The notes below the pieces were generated by a model. That model worked only from the letters and a program-made list of their open reading frames with translations, did not search any database and was not told the origin of the DNA. Below are positions 14,102 through 24,316 of a stretch of DNA of 64,000 nt, in pieces (the first letter of the stretch is position 1; each line of letters begins with the position of its first letter). Source of the stretch: Fallopia convolvulus (Eukaryota > Streptophyta > Magnoliopsida > Caryophyllales > Polygonaceae); the NCBI GenBank assembly GCA_964016875.1, contig OZ024729.1, forward strand, positions 28,354,494-28,418,493, read 5' to 3'. A program made the position numbers and the translations under genes.

Positions 14102-15693
14102 TGGTTCGGTAATTTCCCTCGCTGGCTCGTTACCGAGGGGGTAACCGTGGTGTCCTCTTCCTTCTTGTCCTTAGCTTGGACTCGCTCCGGTAATGTCTTT
14201 CCGCTCCTAAGGTGTACTGCTGCTATTTGTCCTTTAGGGTTTTCTTCGGGACGGCCCGGAAGTTGCCCTTGTGGTCTCGGAATCTGTGCAGCAAGGTTCC
14301 CTAGTTGGGAATCTACATTCTTCTTCCATACATCGAACTCTCCCCATCTTTTATTCTGGTGGTTAAGGTTAGCTTGAACTTCATTGACCTTGTTGTGGAC
14401 CCCATTGATGCTTTCCTGTAACCCTTGTACCCAAGATGGTGGCTCCTGATGGCCTGGAGGTCGATAAGGTGCAGGTCGTCTATCTGGTGGAGGTGTTGCA
14501 TAGCTTGGATTTGGATTCTGATTGCCCCACGTCTGATAGTTATTTGACCTGTCAAAATTGCTAGGCTGGTTCCTGTATGGGCCTCTCATGTAATTCATTT
14601 CAGCAATTGTCTCAGCGGCTCTTACCTGCTCTATGTTAGTGCAAGCAGAAGTACTATGGGCAGAAGAACCACACTCTTGACAAGATTGAGAGGATTTCAG
14701 AAAACTTACCTGCTTCTTCAAGCGGTTGACCTCGTCTTGTAGAAACTGATTTTTGACGTCTGGGTCAACTTCTTCTCGGTTAGGCACATAGAGACGTTTC
14801 TGAGGCTAGGGGGTCTGTTGGGTTCCATACATGGCATCATAATTGGACAGCTTATCTAGCAATTCCCATGCAACCGTAGGATCCATCTCTGTAAAACCAC
14901 ACGTTGTATGTGTGTTAATGCGGTTCTTGGTCTCTGCGTTGATACCCTGGAAAAAGATTTCTTGCAGAACATATAAAGGTTGCTCATGAGTGGGGCACTG
15001 TCTAAGAATCTCTTTGAATCTTTCCCATGTTTCAACAAAGGTCTCATTAGGCAGCTGGTGATCGGAGGTGATGCGTTTCCTCAACTCCGTCATCTTGGCA
15101 GGCGGGAAGAATTTTGTAAGAAATTGATTATACAAGTTCTTCCAAGTCCTGATAGACTTAGGAGGTAGGCTATCCAACCAGCTCAGGGCCTTTCCAGTTA
15201 GAGACCACCTGAAAGCTTTTAACAGAACATATTCAAGTGAGACACCTTCAGCAGCTATGGTGTCACATAAATCAAGAAAATTTCTAATATGCTCCATAGG
15301 GCACTCAGTAGGTTTCCCTTCAAACTGAGCCCGTTTAATTAAGGATATGAATTGAGACTTGATCTCAAAGGCTTTCTCTATCTCTGGAAGCACGAATGGG
15401 GACTCTGGCACCCTCAGTTCTAGATGCATATACTGTTTGGCATTCCTCGGATAGGCATTCAGTTCCTCCTGTAGGCGAGCATTGTCAGCTCGTTGACGCT
15501 CAGCTTCGGCAACAGCGCCTTCCTTCTCGGTTTTCAACGCCTCCATCTGGTTTTGGAGGATCTCTAATTGACGAGCCATCTCTTCAGGTGTGGCCATGGC
15601 TCGGTTCTCTCGGCGTCGACGGTGCAAGGAACGTTCAGGTTCTGAGTAATAACCAGCGTTGTCAAACTCAAGCCTTCGACGTCCTACCGGCAT
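14102..15693 (-). pseudogene. Element A gag with zinc knuckle (one nonsense codon)
   Basis: Retrotransposon gag. Start MPVGRRRLEFDN at 15693. A coiled-coil-rich region (EEMARQLEILQNQMEALKTE) follows, then the conserved gag core (RNFLDLCD...LLKAFRWSLTGKALSWLDSLPP...FLTKFFPPAK...ETFVETWERFKEILRQCP). An in-frame TAG at 14806-14808 interrupts it; beyond it the same frame continues to the nucleocapsid zinc knuckle CQECGSSAHSTSAC (C-x2-C-x4-H-x4-C). It would form the particle and bind RNA. Frame is lost near 14100 before the protease. Confidence 0.82.
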
Positions 15694-15786
15694 GCGCTGA
15701 GAAAACAGACAAAGAAAACAAAAATTAAAACAAAAACGGGGTCGGGCTATTCCCGAACCTACAGATAAACAAACAAACACGTTGCT

Positions 15787-15804
15787 TCCCCGGCAACGGC
15801 GCCA
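15787..15804 (-). promoter_or_regulatory. Primer binding site, tRNA-Asp type, element A
   Basis: Minus strand TGGCGCCGTTGCCGGGGA, separated by three bases from the 5' LTR. It is complementary to the 3' end of plant tRNA-Asp(GUC) plus CCA, the usual primer of Athila-lineage elements. Confidence 0.85.
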
Positions 15805-15807
15805 ATT

Positions 15808-17297
15808 TGTTGACGGGCCTTTACTCAGGACAACAAATAAATTTATAGTCAAGACCCCGCTGAGTATAGGGGAGTCAGGATCGTTCCACGAGAAGCAAGG
15901 TTGTTTGTCTATCGACTACTAAAAATCAAACAAAAGCAAGCAAAACACTCACAAGTAGCCTCGTTAACGACGTTGTCAGGGTCGTTAACGAACCACCGTA
16001 AACAAAAGACTCAAACTAACGACCTAAACAGATTCGGTACCGAGCTAGCGAACTCAGCAACGAATATCTCTTAAGAAAATTCAAATAAAAACGAAGATCT
16101 AGGACTAGGGACACCACAACATAGTCATGCATATAAACTCATAAGAAGATGAGATCATGCCTTTAAACAGATAAATTCATCAACCTTCGTTGAATATCAA
16201 GTAAATTAACCTACTTTCGTAACCCAATTCACTCAATTGCTTGTTTTGGATCTAAAGCTTGAAACTTTCGTATTCAAACAATATCAACCTTCAAGTTAAC
16301 AACTTTCTCTTTCAATCAAGTCAATCAACTCAAATTACCTCGACTTTCATCTCGGTATAAGCACATCAAACAATCTCAATAATAGATAAAAGGCATTCAA
16401 CACACAATCTTACTCACCAAACATGCATAACTATGCCGGACTTAACCCCGACCCTAGAAAAGAAGACTACTCACTAATCATAACTATGAAATAAATAAAT
16501 TCAACAAAAGAAATCATTAAAAACAAATCACTACTCAAATTAATAGGAAAAATATCGTCTTACAGAAACTCAGAAGAAACCGAAAAATACAAAGCACCGA
16601 ACCAAAATAACAATTAACGAACCGGGTAACTCTCGTCCACCGAGCCTCGATCTCGATATCGATCCTCTCTCTCCCTTCTCGGCTCTTCCTCCTCTCCAAG
16701 TCGATCTCCCTAAAATTTCTCCGCCCTCTAGGCTAAACAAGAGGGCTATTTATACTAATAAAGCTAAAAAGAAATAAGGCTAGAAGATAAAAACTTTCCT
16801 AAAAAGATAGAAATAAAATCTAAAAAGATAGAAATAAAATCTAAAAAGATAACAAGACCTAGAATACATAATATAATAACCCTAAAAAATCATAAAAAGA
16901 TACTCTACCGACACAGAAATAAATTCCCGCACAGGATCGGTGAGTTACAAAGTCAACTCTCGAAATCTCTATCTCGTGGCCTCGTTAACGATCCCTTGCA
17001 GCCTCGTTAACGAGCCTGGACTTGGTTTCTTCCACACTTTATCTCGTGAAACTTGAACTCCGACTTCTTCAATCTTGTATTCCTCTGTCTTTCACTGTAG
17101 CGCTCCAAATTCAGCTCCATAAAGCACCTTTTCCTTGCTAAAACCTACAAAAATACACAAAATAGAGTAGCTTCCATAATTTTCATAAAAATATGCAAAA
17201 CTATCCAAAAACACATAAAACTAATCCTAAACTATCAAAACTAGTCCTAATAAACTAAGAAAATATACTAAAAACTATACTAAAAATACGAACATCA
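15808..17297 (-). repeat. Element A 5' LTR (right copy)
   Basis: 1490 bp, same ends as the left LTR, with palindrome pairs in the same places. Flanked on the right by TSD GGGAC at 17298-17302. Confidence 0.93.
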
Positions 17298-17620
17298 GGG
17301 ACCAATGAACAAATTGTTGAATTTGCTTGCACTCGTGTTAAGGTTGAATTCCCTATATTTTACAAGGTAATATAAGTTATGTAGCATTGGTTTTTTTAAT
17401 CTAATAATTGTTTTATGATAACATAACAATTCTTATGTTACAAGCCTTAGCTACAATCATTTTATAGTTTTGAAGCTAGAGTGTGCTTTTCAGCTGTATA
17501 AATCTTTTTTTTTATAAAACTCATTTGACTCTCTTAGGTTACTTTGTTTTGAGCAGAAAGTGCTATTTTGGAATCATTTTCTGTTTATAGGTAGATGTCA
17601 ATGGAGAAAAAGAAGTAATA
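17298..17620 (+). pseudogene. Glutathione peroxidase pseudogene, 3' fragment
   Basis: Continues the remnant at 6801-6886 across element A. It reads GTNEQIVEFACTRVKVEFPI to a donor (AAG|GTAATATA at 17366/17367). After a 224-bp intron with acceptor TTTATAG comes VDVNGEKE at 17591, the start of the next GPX exon, which then loses similarity and meets a stop. Retained introns show it is a decayed gene copy, not a retrocopy. The final GPX exon (WNFSKFLV region) is absent. Confidence 0.8.
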
Positions 17621-17663
17621 ATATTCTTTAGATATTGAATGGATAATATCTTCCATCCATAAG

Positions 17664-18381
17664 TGTTGGTGCCCAAAATAACCGCTAAATAATAAAAGGC
17701 TACAAAATCATACTTACCACATTTGATCGACACTAGAGTTTAGCATAAACTAATGAACGCATGCATGATGCATGGCTTAGTTGATTTTCAAACGTGTGCA
17801 TGGAGTAATATATAAACACTAGTGCATCATGTACGAAAAGAATAAAAAGCATGAAATTAGTATATGTAAGTGGGCTTGGCCCATTACATGTATGCACATG
17901 ATCAGGTGCTCAGCCCAAACATGAGATCAGTACTAGCTCAACAATCAAAACCATACATGCAAACTACACGTAAATGACTAATTTGCATGACTCTTGTTGT
18001 CCACTAACAATTTGCCACCTCACCATCTTATTTGTTGGCTTATCATAACTCTCGTTTCCCACATCGACAAAGGCAGAGAATGCCGAACAATCAAATGCTA
18101 TAAATAAGGGTGGAACAGGATGGTATAAGGGATCGAAAAACCTCTCCGGGTTAGGAATCTTTTCATGTACCTAGATTCGATGTGCTTGATCTCCGAGCAA
18201 GATCGCGCTATTTACGGTATAAAGTCCATATGGCTTTAATTGTAATGAGGATTACAAAACAATCAGTTGAAGGGCGGGAAGTAGGAATAATCTACGTACG
18301 AAAACCATTTGGTTGTCGAAACCTGAGAGTTAGTATTTATTATAATCCCGTTTATAGCGCGGTTTATTTCGGGCTTCAACA
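17664..18381 (+). mobile_element. Solo LTR related to element C
   Basis: 718 bp from TGTTGGTGCCCAAAATAACC to TTTCGGGCTTCAACA. Both ends and the inner block around GATCGCGCTAT..ACGGTATAAAGTC match the C LTR read on the minus strand, so this copy has opposite orientation and is strongly diverged. A GCTATAAATAAGG TATA-type motif is near 18100. No matching target duplication (ATAAG versus CTAGG). Confidence 0.65.
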
Positions 18382-18460
18382 CTAGGTACACTGAGATAAT
18401 AGGAAACTACCAAAAACTTGGAATTTTGGAAAACAAAAACATAGAAACTTATAAATCGCA

Positions 18461-18620
18461 AGGCTACCTAACTATGGAATGGAATATATATTCCATCCAT
18501 GACAAAACTGCAACCCTTCTAATTCCACTAATTCCGCAATAGGCTACTTAACTATGGAATGGAATATAAATTCTATCCATGACAAAACTGCAACCCTTCT
18601 TAATTCCAATAATTCCGCAA
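18461..18620. repeat. 80-bp tandem duplication
   Basis: Unit AGGCTAC(C/T)TAACTATGG... at 18461-18540 repeated at 18541-18620 with few changes. It lies just 3' of the stop codon of the split ORF (minus strand). Confidence 0.85.
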
Positions 18621-18788
18621 TTAGTCGTCGTCAACCGGGATAACATCACGCCACTCATTGTGTTTACCTTCTTTGTCTTTACCCGATTGATTCCTCCTAT
18701 TCTTTTTGGCAGATGGCGGGCTGGACATGGAGAGCCTCTTCTTGGTGTTGGAAGACAGGGTTCCGCCTTTGATTTTGAATTCGACCAT

Positions 18789-19558
18789 TGATGAAACCCG
18801 AAATAATACGCGCTATAAACGGGAATTAAATAAATATTAACTCTCGGGATTCGTACAACCGAACGGTTTTCATACATGGATTATTCCTCCTCCCCACCCT
18901 TCAGCCGGTTGTTTTTGTGCTCTTTACGAATAAAGCCTTTAGACTTTATACCGTTTATAGCGCGATCTCACTCAGAGATCAAACACGTCGAGCTTTGGCA
19001 AACGAGATAGTTCTCGAGCCAGAGAGGATTTTCGACCCTTTAATTCGATACTCCTCCATTCTATTTATATTGTCTTGGTGTTTCGATTTCTAAGCTGAGG
19101 CTCGATGTGGGATGCCTTTTAAATTTGGTTGTGCGATCAACTTGCTTTTGGCCCTCAAAGCCTATATATATGTGTTTTGAAAAGTCAAAGATGGCTGCAT
19201 ATGAGAAGCATGACTCCAGGATTTGCATGCCACCTTTATATATATACTTATGCATGGACTACGTGGGATAAATAATTGCCAATTGACATGCATGTTGGGT
19301 TTGAACCCATATTTCTCTTTATCAAGCCTAGCCTGTTACACTCTCCATTTGGGCCTAGCCCACCTATCTTTGAGATGTGAGTTTTTAGGCATTTACGTTG
19401 ACAATCCACACACACATGTGCTGCATGTTTTTGCATGGGGACTTAATAAATACCCACGTAGCCACTCACTCATATATCATGTTTGGAAGCGTACGGATTA
19501 CGCGGTATTTTAGACTTTTTTGCTCTTAATTAATTAGCGGTTATTTCGCGCACCATCA
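18789..19558 (-). repeat. Element C 3' LTR (left copy)
   Basis: 770 bp, TGATGAAACCCG... to ...CGCACCATCA on the plus strand; direct repeat of 22644-23417. Confidence 0.92.
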
Positions 19559-19663
19559 CAACCCCTTGGCTCGGTGTCCTCGTTTCACGAGAGCAACGAG
19601 ACAATAAACAGGTGCCTCGTCCTTTGAGAGTTTTAGCGAACCTCGTTCGCTTTAGAGAGTTAG

Positions 19664-20177
19664 GACCTCGTTCATAGGAGAATTTTGACCTCGTCCATAG
19701 AGAGTTTGGACCTCGTCCATAGAGAGTTTGGACCTCGTCCATAGAGAGTTTGGACATCGTCGATAAGAGAGTTTGGACCTCGTCCATAGAGAGTTTGGAC
19801 CTCGTCCATAGAGAGTTTGGACATCGTCCATAAAGAGTTTGGACCTCGTCCATAGAGAGTTTGGACCTCGTCCATAGAGAGTTTGGACCTCGTCCATCGA
19901 GAGTTTGGACCTCGTCCATAGAGAGTTTGGACCTCGTCCATAAGAGATTTTGGACCTCGTCCATAAGAGAGTTTGGACCTCGTCCATAAGAGATTTTGGA
20001 CCTCGTCCATAAGAGAGTTTGGACCTCGTCCATAAGAGATTTTGGACCTCGTCCATAGAGAGTTTGGACCTCGTCCATAGAGAGTTTGGACATCGTCCAT
20101 AGAGAGTTTGGACCTCGTCCATAGAGAGTTTGGACCTCGTCCATCGAGAGTTTGGACCTCGTCCATAGGAGAGTTTC
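19664..20177 (-). repeat. 23-copy minisatellite of 22-23 bp in element C
   Basis: Plus-strand core GACCTCGTCCATAGAGAG followed by TTTG. I count 23 units; most are 22 bp, with a block of 23-bp AAGAGA variants at about 19935-20045 alternating GAGAG and GAGAT. Open in several minus-strand frames (DEVQTLYGRGPNSLWTRSK-type peptide), but this follows from the repeat and is not evidence of a gene. Confidence 0.92.
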
Positions 20178-20360
20178 CAACCCCAAGCGGGAAGCGAGGG
20201 GTGGGTTCGCGCACTTTTCGAGAATCTCCAACCCCAAGCGGGAAACGAGGGGTGGATTAGCGCACTTTTCGAGAATCTCCAACCCCAAGCGGTAAACGAG
20301 GGGTGGATTAGCGAACTTTTCGAGAATCTCCAACCCCCAGCGGGAAGCGAGGGGTGGATT
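20178..20360. repeat. Four-copy 51-bp tandem repeat in element C
   Basis: Units contain CCAACCCCAAGCGGGAAGCG and AGGGGTGGATTAGCG, adjoining the minisatellite. 51 bp is 17 codons, so one frame stays open by arithmetic. Confidence 0.88.
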
Positions 20361-22624
20361 TGTTATTATAGAGAATTAGAAACTTTGTTTCGGTATGCGA
20401 GTATAAACTGGGTAAAATCAATTAAACGAGGTGTTTTGAGGCTTACCTCCCTCCGCGGTTATAACGTTTTATTTTTGGAACGGATTTGTGGCCATAAGCC
20501 ATGCCTGCAGGTGTGGGTGTGGAGATTGCGAGATCAAATTGGCCCATTTAAATGGAACCCACCAGCCTCTTGCCATCACAAATGTGAAAGTGCACCATGC
20601 ATGCAATATTTCCCACGAGTGCCAATATGGAATTGCAACTTTGAACGACTAATTAAATTAAAGGTGGTGGTGGGCCCACACAAATACATGTTGGCCCAAA
20701 ACTTGGCGATCAGCCCACCAAAAGAGAATTAGCCCACGAAGAGAATTAGCACATCATATTTTTTACGAAGACCATCATGCGGGCTTTAAAATGGCACATA
20801 TAATGTTGTCCATGGTGGGGTATTCCCACGCTGACTTTAATGGAGACCTCCCTACGCATACATATATGCGTATATATATATGCATGATTTTTATGTTAAA
20901 AGTGGGAGTGAATATTTACCTCTTGCCCACCGGCCTCGGGACACACCACGATCTACAAGCGAGGTATCATAGAGACACCGCGCAAGTCGGCCGAGCCGTG
21001 CAAGAACCTCGCGCCCAACGGCCTCGGGAAATATCGCGGACTCCTTGCCTTGGAATGAAGATGGCGAGGACGAACCGACTATGCCGAGAGTAGCCATTGC
21101 CAAGGAGAGGGCCTGCTTGTTGGCCATGGAAGGCCTCGCTCGCCCCGCCGGGCCACGAAGGAAGGGCCACGAGGTTTGGTTTTTGAAGACCGCGAGGTGC
21201 CGAGAGTGTGCGTATGTGACGGCGGAGCGAGGCAAGACATCGTGATCCTCCGCCATGGCCCGGACAACCTTGTCGTCATGAACATCGCACCCTCAAAAGA
21301 CCCCGCCTGCCTGCTTCGCCTTTTAAACCCCGACCTCGTTCGACTTGATTTTGAGGTTGACAAGTTTTGCTAGCCCATGACCTCGCTTGTTGGCCTTGGA
21401 TCGCGCCGCACCGGAATCACGTTGCACCCACCATAAATAAAGGAGAATCGCGCCAACTTGCCTCGGAGTAGGCCGCGAAGATCCGCCCCGGCGTAGACCT
21501 TGCTTGCCTAGCCAACCTCGACCTCGCGTGCCCCAAAGGAAGCACCCAACGAGATCACCGCGCCGGCCTAGAGAGGATCACCGCGATGCTCGACCCAGGT
21601 AGGCGCCAACCCCGACCTTGATGAGAATGATCGTTGTCTTTGGCCTTGTCAAAGGAGATCGCCAACCTTGGCCTCAAGGAGGACCTCGCAAGATTTCTAG
21701 CTCGCCATCCTTGACCGTGATGTTTGGCGTGGCGAGGACACCGAGTTGTTTGGCCTAGCGAGGACGCCGAGTTGTTAGGCCTAGCGAGAAGATGACCACC
21801 ATGACCTCGCTTACACACCTACACGAGGTCCACGACCATATAGTTTTGGAGTTGACCATTCCTCACGGAGGAGAGTTCATGCGACCAGCCAAGCGAGGTT
21901 GTTGCACCGACCGGCAGCCGATGCGAAGAAGCGCGCGAGGTCGCGAAGCCGTGCCAACGAGGCGCCAACAAATATCGCGAGGTACCGCCGCTCCGAGCGC
22001 TGAGGATGGCCATGGAGAATCTGCAGGAACCCTCCCCAAGAACGTGCGGGGCCGCGCTGGACGCCGAGAGAGAGAGCCCGAAACGGCGCTAGAATTGCCA
22101 CGAAGATAAGCTGAACGCTGACTTTGGCCTCGCGCCCCGCCTCAAAGGTAGAACTTCCATCAAACCTTGCTTGTTTGGCCAATACATGCCAAGTCAACAG
22201 AGGGGAGGGGAAACCGAACCTCGCCTGCTTGCCCCGCTCGCAAATCATGTTTTGGCCAACCTCGTTGGTTTGCAAGTAACCAACCTCGCCGGCCCAACCT
22301 CGTCTTTTTGGACTTCGCTTGACCTCTCTTGTAACCTCGCTCTTTTGGACCTCGCTTGGAACCTTGCTTGTGGCCTCACCTCGCTTGGAACCTCGCCCGC
22401 CGTGGAGAACGGCCTCGTAACCTCGCACATTGAATTGGCCTTTCTTGGCTTTGGTGGATAATTAGGCCTCCACTACTTCGTGCCTTGGCCAACCCTGCTT
22501 ATTTGGGTGTCGCCTTTGACCACGACCTCACTTCTTATTGGCCAACCTTGCCATGACCGAACGGAGGGGAGAGACACGGCCCACTTGATTGTTTCCCGAG
22601 AGTAGGTCGGATAGGGAGAGCTAG

Positions 22625-22642
22625 TTCCCACAGACGGCGCCA
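22625..22642 (-). promoter_or_regulatory. Primer binding site of element C
   Basis: Minus strand TGGCGCCGTCTGTGGGAA, one base from the LTR. A sequence of this form is common in plant gypsy elements; the priming tRNA is not assigned here. Confidence 0.7.
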
Positions 22643-22643
22643 G

Positions 22644-23417
22644 TGATGAAACCCGAAATAATACGCGCTATAAACGAGAATTAAATAAATATTAACTCTC
22701 GGGATTCGTACAACCGAACGGTTTTCGTACGTGGATTATTCCTCCTCCCCACCCCTCAGCCGGTTGTTTTTGTGCTCTTTACGAATAAAGCCTTTAGACT
22801 TTATACCGTTTATAGCGCGATCTCACTCGGAGATCAAACACGTCGAGCTTTGGCAAACGAGATAGTTCTCGAGCCAGAGAGGATTTTCGACCCTTTAATT
22901 CGATACTCCTCCATTCTATTTATATTGTCTTGGTGTTTCGATTTCTAAGCTGAGGCTCGATGTGGGATGCCTTTTAAATTTGGTTGTGCGATCAACTTGC
23001 TTTTGGCCCTCAAAGCCTATATATATATATGTGTTTTGAAAAGTCAAAGATGGCTGCATATGAGAAGCATGACTCCAGGATTTGCATGCCACCTTTATAT
23101 ATATACTTATGCATGAACTACGTGGGATAAATAATTGCCAATTGACATGCATGTTGGGTTTGAACCCATATTTCTCTTTATCAGGCCTAGCCTGTTACAC
23201 TCTCCATTTGGGCCTAGCCCACCTATCTTTGAGATGTGAGTTTTTAGGCATTTACGTTGACAATCCACACACACATGTGCTGCATGTTTTTGCATGGGGA
23301 CTTAATAAATACCCACGTAGCCACTCACTCATATATCATGTTTGAAAGCGTACGGATTACGCGGTATTTTAGACTTTTTTGCTCTTAATTAATTAGCGGT
23401 TATTTCGCGCACCATCA
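22644..23417 (-). repeat. Element C 5' LTR (right copy)
   Basis: 774 bp; includes a 4-bp longer TA run than the left copy. Same TG...CA ends. Confidence 0.92.
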
Positions 23418-23754
23418 ACCATGTTTCTTGCTTCTTCGTCAAAGGCCACCAAAATTTTGAGGAGTGGAGGATCACCACCCATCATACCCTTCCACACAAC
23501 CACATTTTTGACATTAGCTTCTATTATTTTTCTGAGTAAGATTTTTGTTTGGCTCACAAACAAAGTATGCTTGACCATCAACCCTTCATACAAGGCAAAA
23601 AAGGTATCCGGGTTTATGGTTATTAACTTCTCGAGAGGAGTTTTAGGGGTTGAACTCATATTGTATGCTTATGGGAATAGAAATTGGGGCATTTGTTGAA
23701 GATAATAGAGGATTAGAGGGTATTGGAGGTGGGATGTATGAGAAGAAAGCTATG

Positions 23755-23763
23755 TATATATAG
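23755..23763 (-). promoter_or_regulatory. TATA box upstream of the split ORF
   Basis: TATATATA on the minus strand, about 95 nt 5' of the ATG at 23659. Confidence 0.45.
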
Positions 23764-23764
23764 A

Positions 23765-24316
23765 ACTGAGTTTGGCCATTATTCCCGAAATTGCATTAAG
23801 TTCATTTAGCCATTTTTAAGGCATGTTTTAAATGTAATTTGCATCATTTATTACTAAAGCGGTAATTATTTACTTTTTTTGAAGTTCTGTTTACTTTTAA
23901 TTTAAAGTGCATGATTTGTTTACTTTTAGTTTAAAGTGCAGGATCCATAGTTTGGCCACTTGAAGTTCTGTTAACTGGATTAGTTGTTTAACATTTTATA
24001 TGGAAATTTTACTTTGTTTGATATCTTGGATTTGGATAAGAATATTAGTTTAGATATGTAAGTTGCTTTATTGTGAATAATAAGGGATAAGACCCATCTT
24101 TCAGTACAAAAAAAAAATATTTTTTATAGAGAAAATTATAAACTTCCCACATATACCCTAAAATGGAATTATTAAAACTTGACCCAACCATATATTCCAA
24201 CCCGAGCTAAAAATCAGTAATTCATAACCCAACTTGACTAATTGGAATGATGATTAGAGTTATTTTCAATTTAGGGTTTAGGGTTTATAGTTCATTGACA
24301 TATATGTTTCGTGATT
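23765..24316. other. AT-rich intergenic DNA
   Basis: No gene. Contains a duplicated TTTACTTTTAGTTTAAAGTGCA-like phrase near 23890-23945 and a short TTTAGGGTTTAGGG run near 24268, too short to be telomeric. Confidence 0.5.

Larger units (their letters stand above)
6887..17297 (-). mobile_element. Element A: Athila-like Ty3/gypsy LTR retrotransposon lacking RT and integrase
   Basis: A 10,411-bp insertion bounded by the 5-bp target duplication GGGAC (6882-6886 and 17298-17302). The two LTRs are 1490 bp each and begin TG, end CA. Read on the minus strand the order is 5' LTR (15808-17297), tRNA-Asp primer site, gag with zinc knuckle, aspartic protease, a leader with TATA box and intron, a large ORF of unknown function, an internal hairpin-purine module, a long 3' noncoding tail, terminal module, 3' LTR. 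No reverse transcriptase, RNase H or integrase is seen between protease and 3' LTR, so it depended on a helper. By eye the LTRs differ at about 16 positions (about 1%), so insertion was recent. Coding parts carry stops and frameshifts. Confidence 0.92.
18789..23417 (-). mobile_element. Element C: LTR retrotransposon without recognisable coding (LARD-like)
   Basis: 4629 bp bounded by TSD ACCAT (18784-18788, 23418-23422). LTRs at 18789-19558 (770 bp) and 22644-23417 (774 bp) differ at roughly ten sites, so insertion was recent. Orientation is minus: primer site TGGCGCCGTCTGTGGGAA lies next to the right LTR, and a CCAAGGGGTTG purine tract next to the left. The 3.1-kb interior has no gag, protease or RT. 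It holds two tandem arrays and a GC-richer region (20930-22600) full of scattered CCTCGC/GCGAGGT words. Non-autonomous, mobilised in trans. Confidence 0.88.
18621..23659 (-). pseudogene. Unidentified 134-codon ORF split by element C
   Basis: ATG at 23659 begins MSSTPKTPLEKLITINPDTF; the ORF is open to the element C border and continues beyond it, in the same frame, at 18783 to TAA at 18621. Removing C and one ACCAT copy leaves 405 nt with no stop. The C-terminal third is basic and Ser/Lys-rich (KKRLSMSSPP, KKNRRNQSGKDKEGK), with an acidic end (VIPVDDD), suggesting a nuclear or nucleic-acid-linked protein. I do not recognise the family. A TATATATA at 23755-23763 (minus strand) lies about 95 nt upstream of the ATG, supporting a once-active gene. 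It could be a fragment of a larger gene or transposon. Confidence 0.55.

Noticed and set aside
19664..20177. Regular array that might be read as CRISPR
   Set aside because: Units are contiguous with no unique spacers, in a plant genome; it is a minisatellite.
19530..20333. Long overlapping minus-strand ORFs (up to 267 codons) with DEVQTLYGRGPNSLW-type repeats, suggesting a repeat protein
   Set aside because: All three frames stay open because the 22-23 and 51-bp units lack stops; lies in noncoding 3' region of an LTR element.
24262..24285. TTTAGGGTTTAGGG run, possible interstitial telomere repeat
   Set aside because: Only two units, expected by chance in AT-rich DNA.
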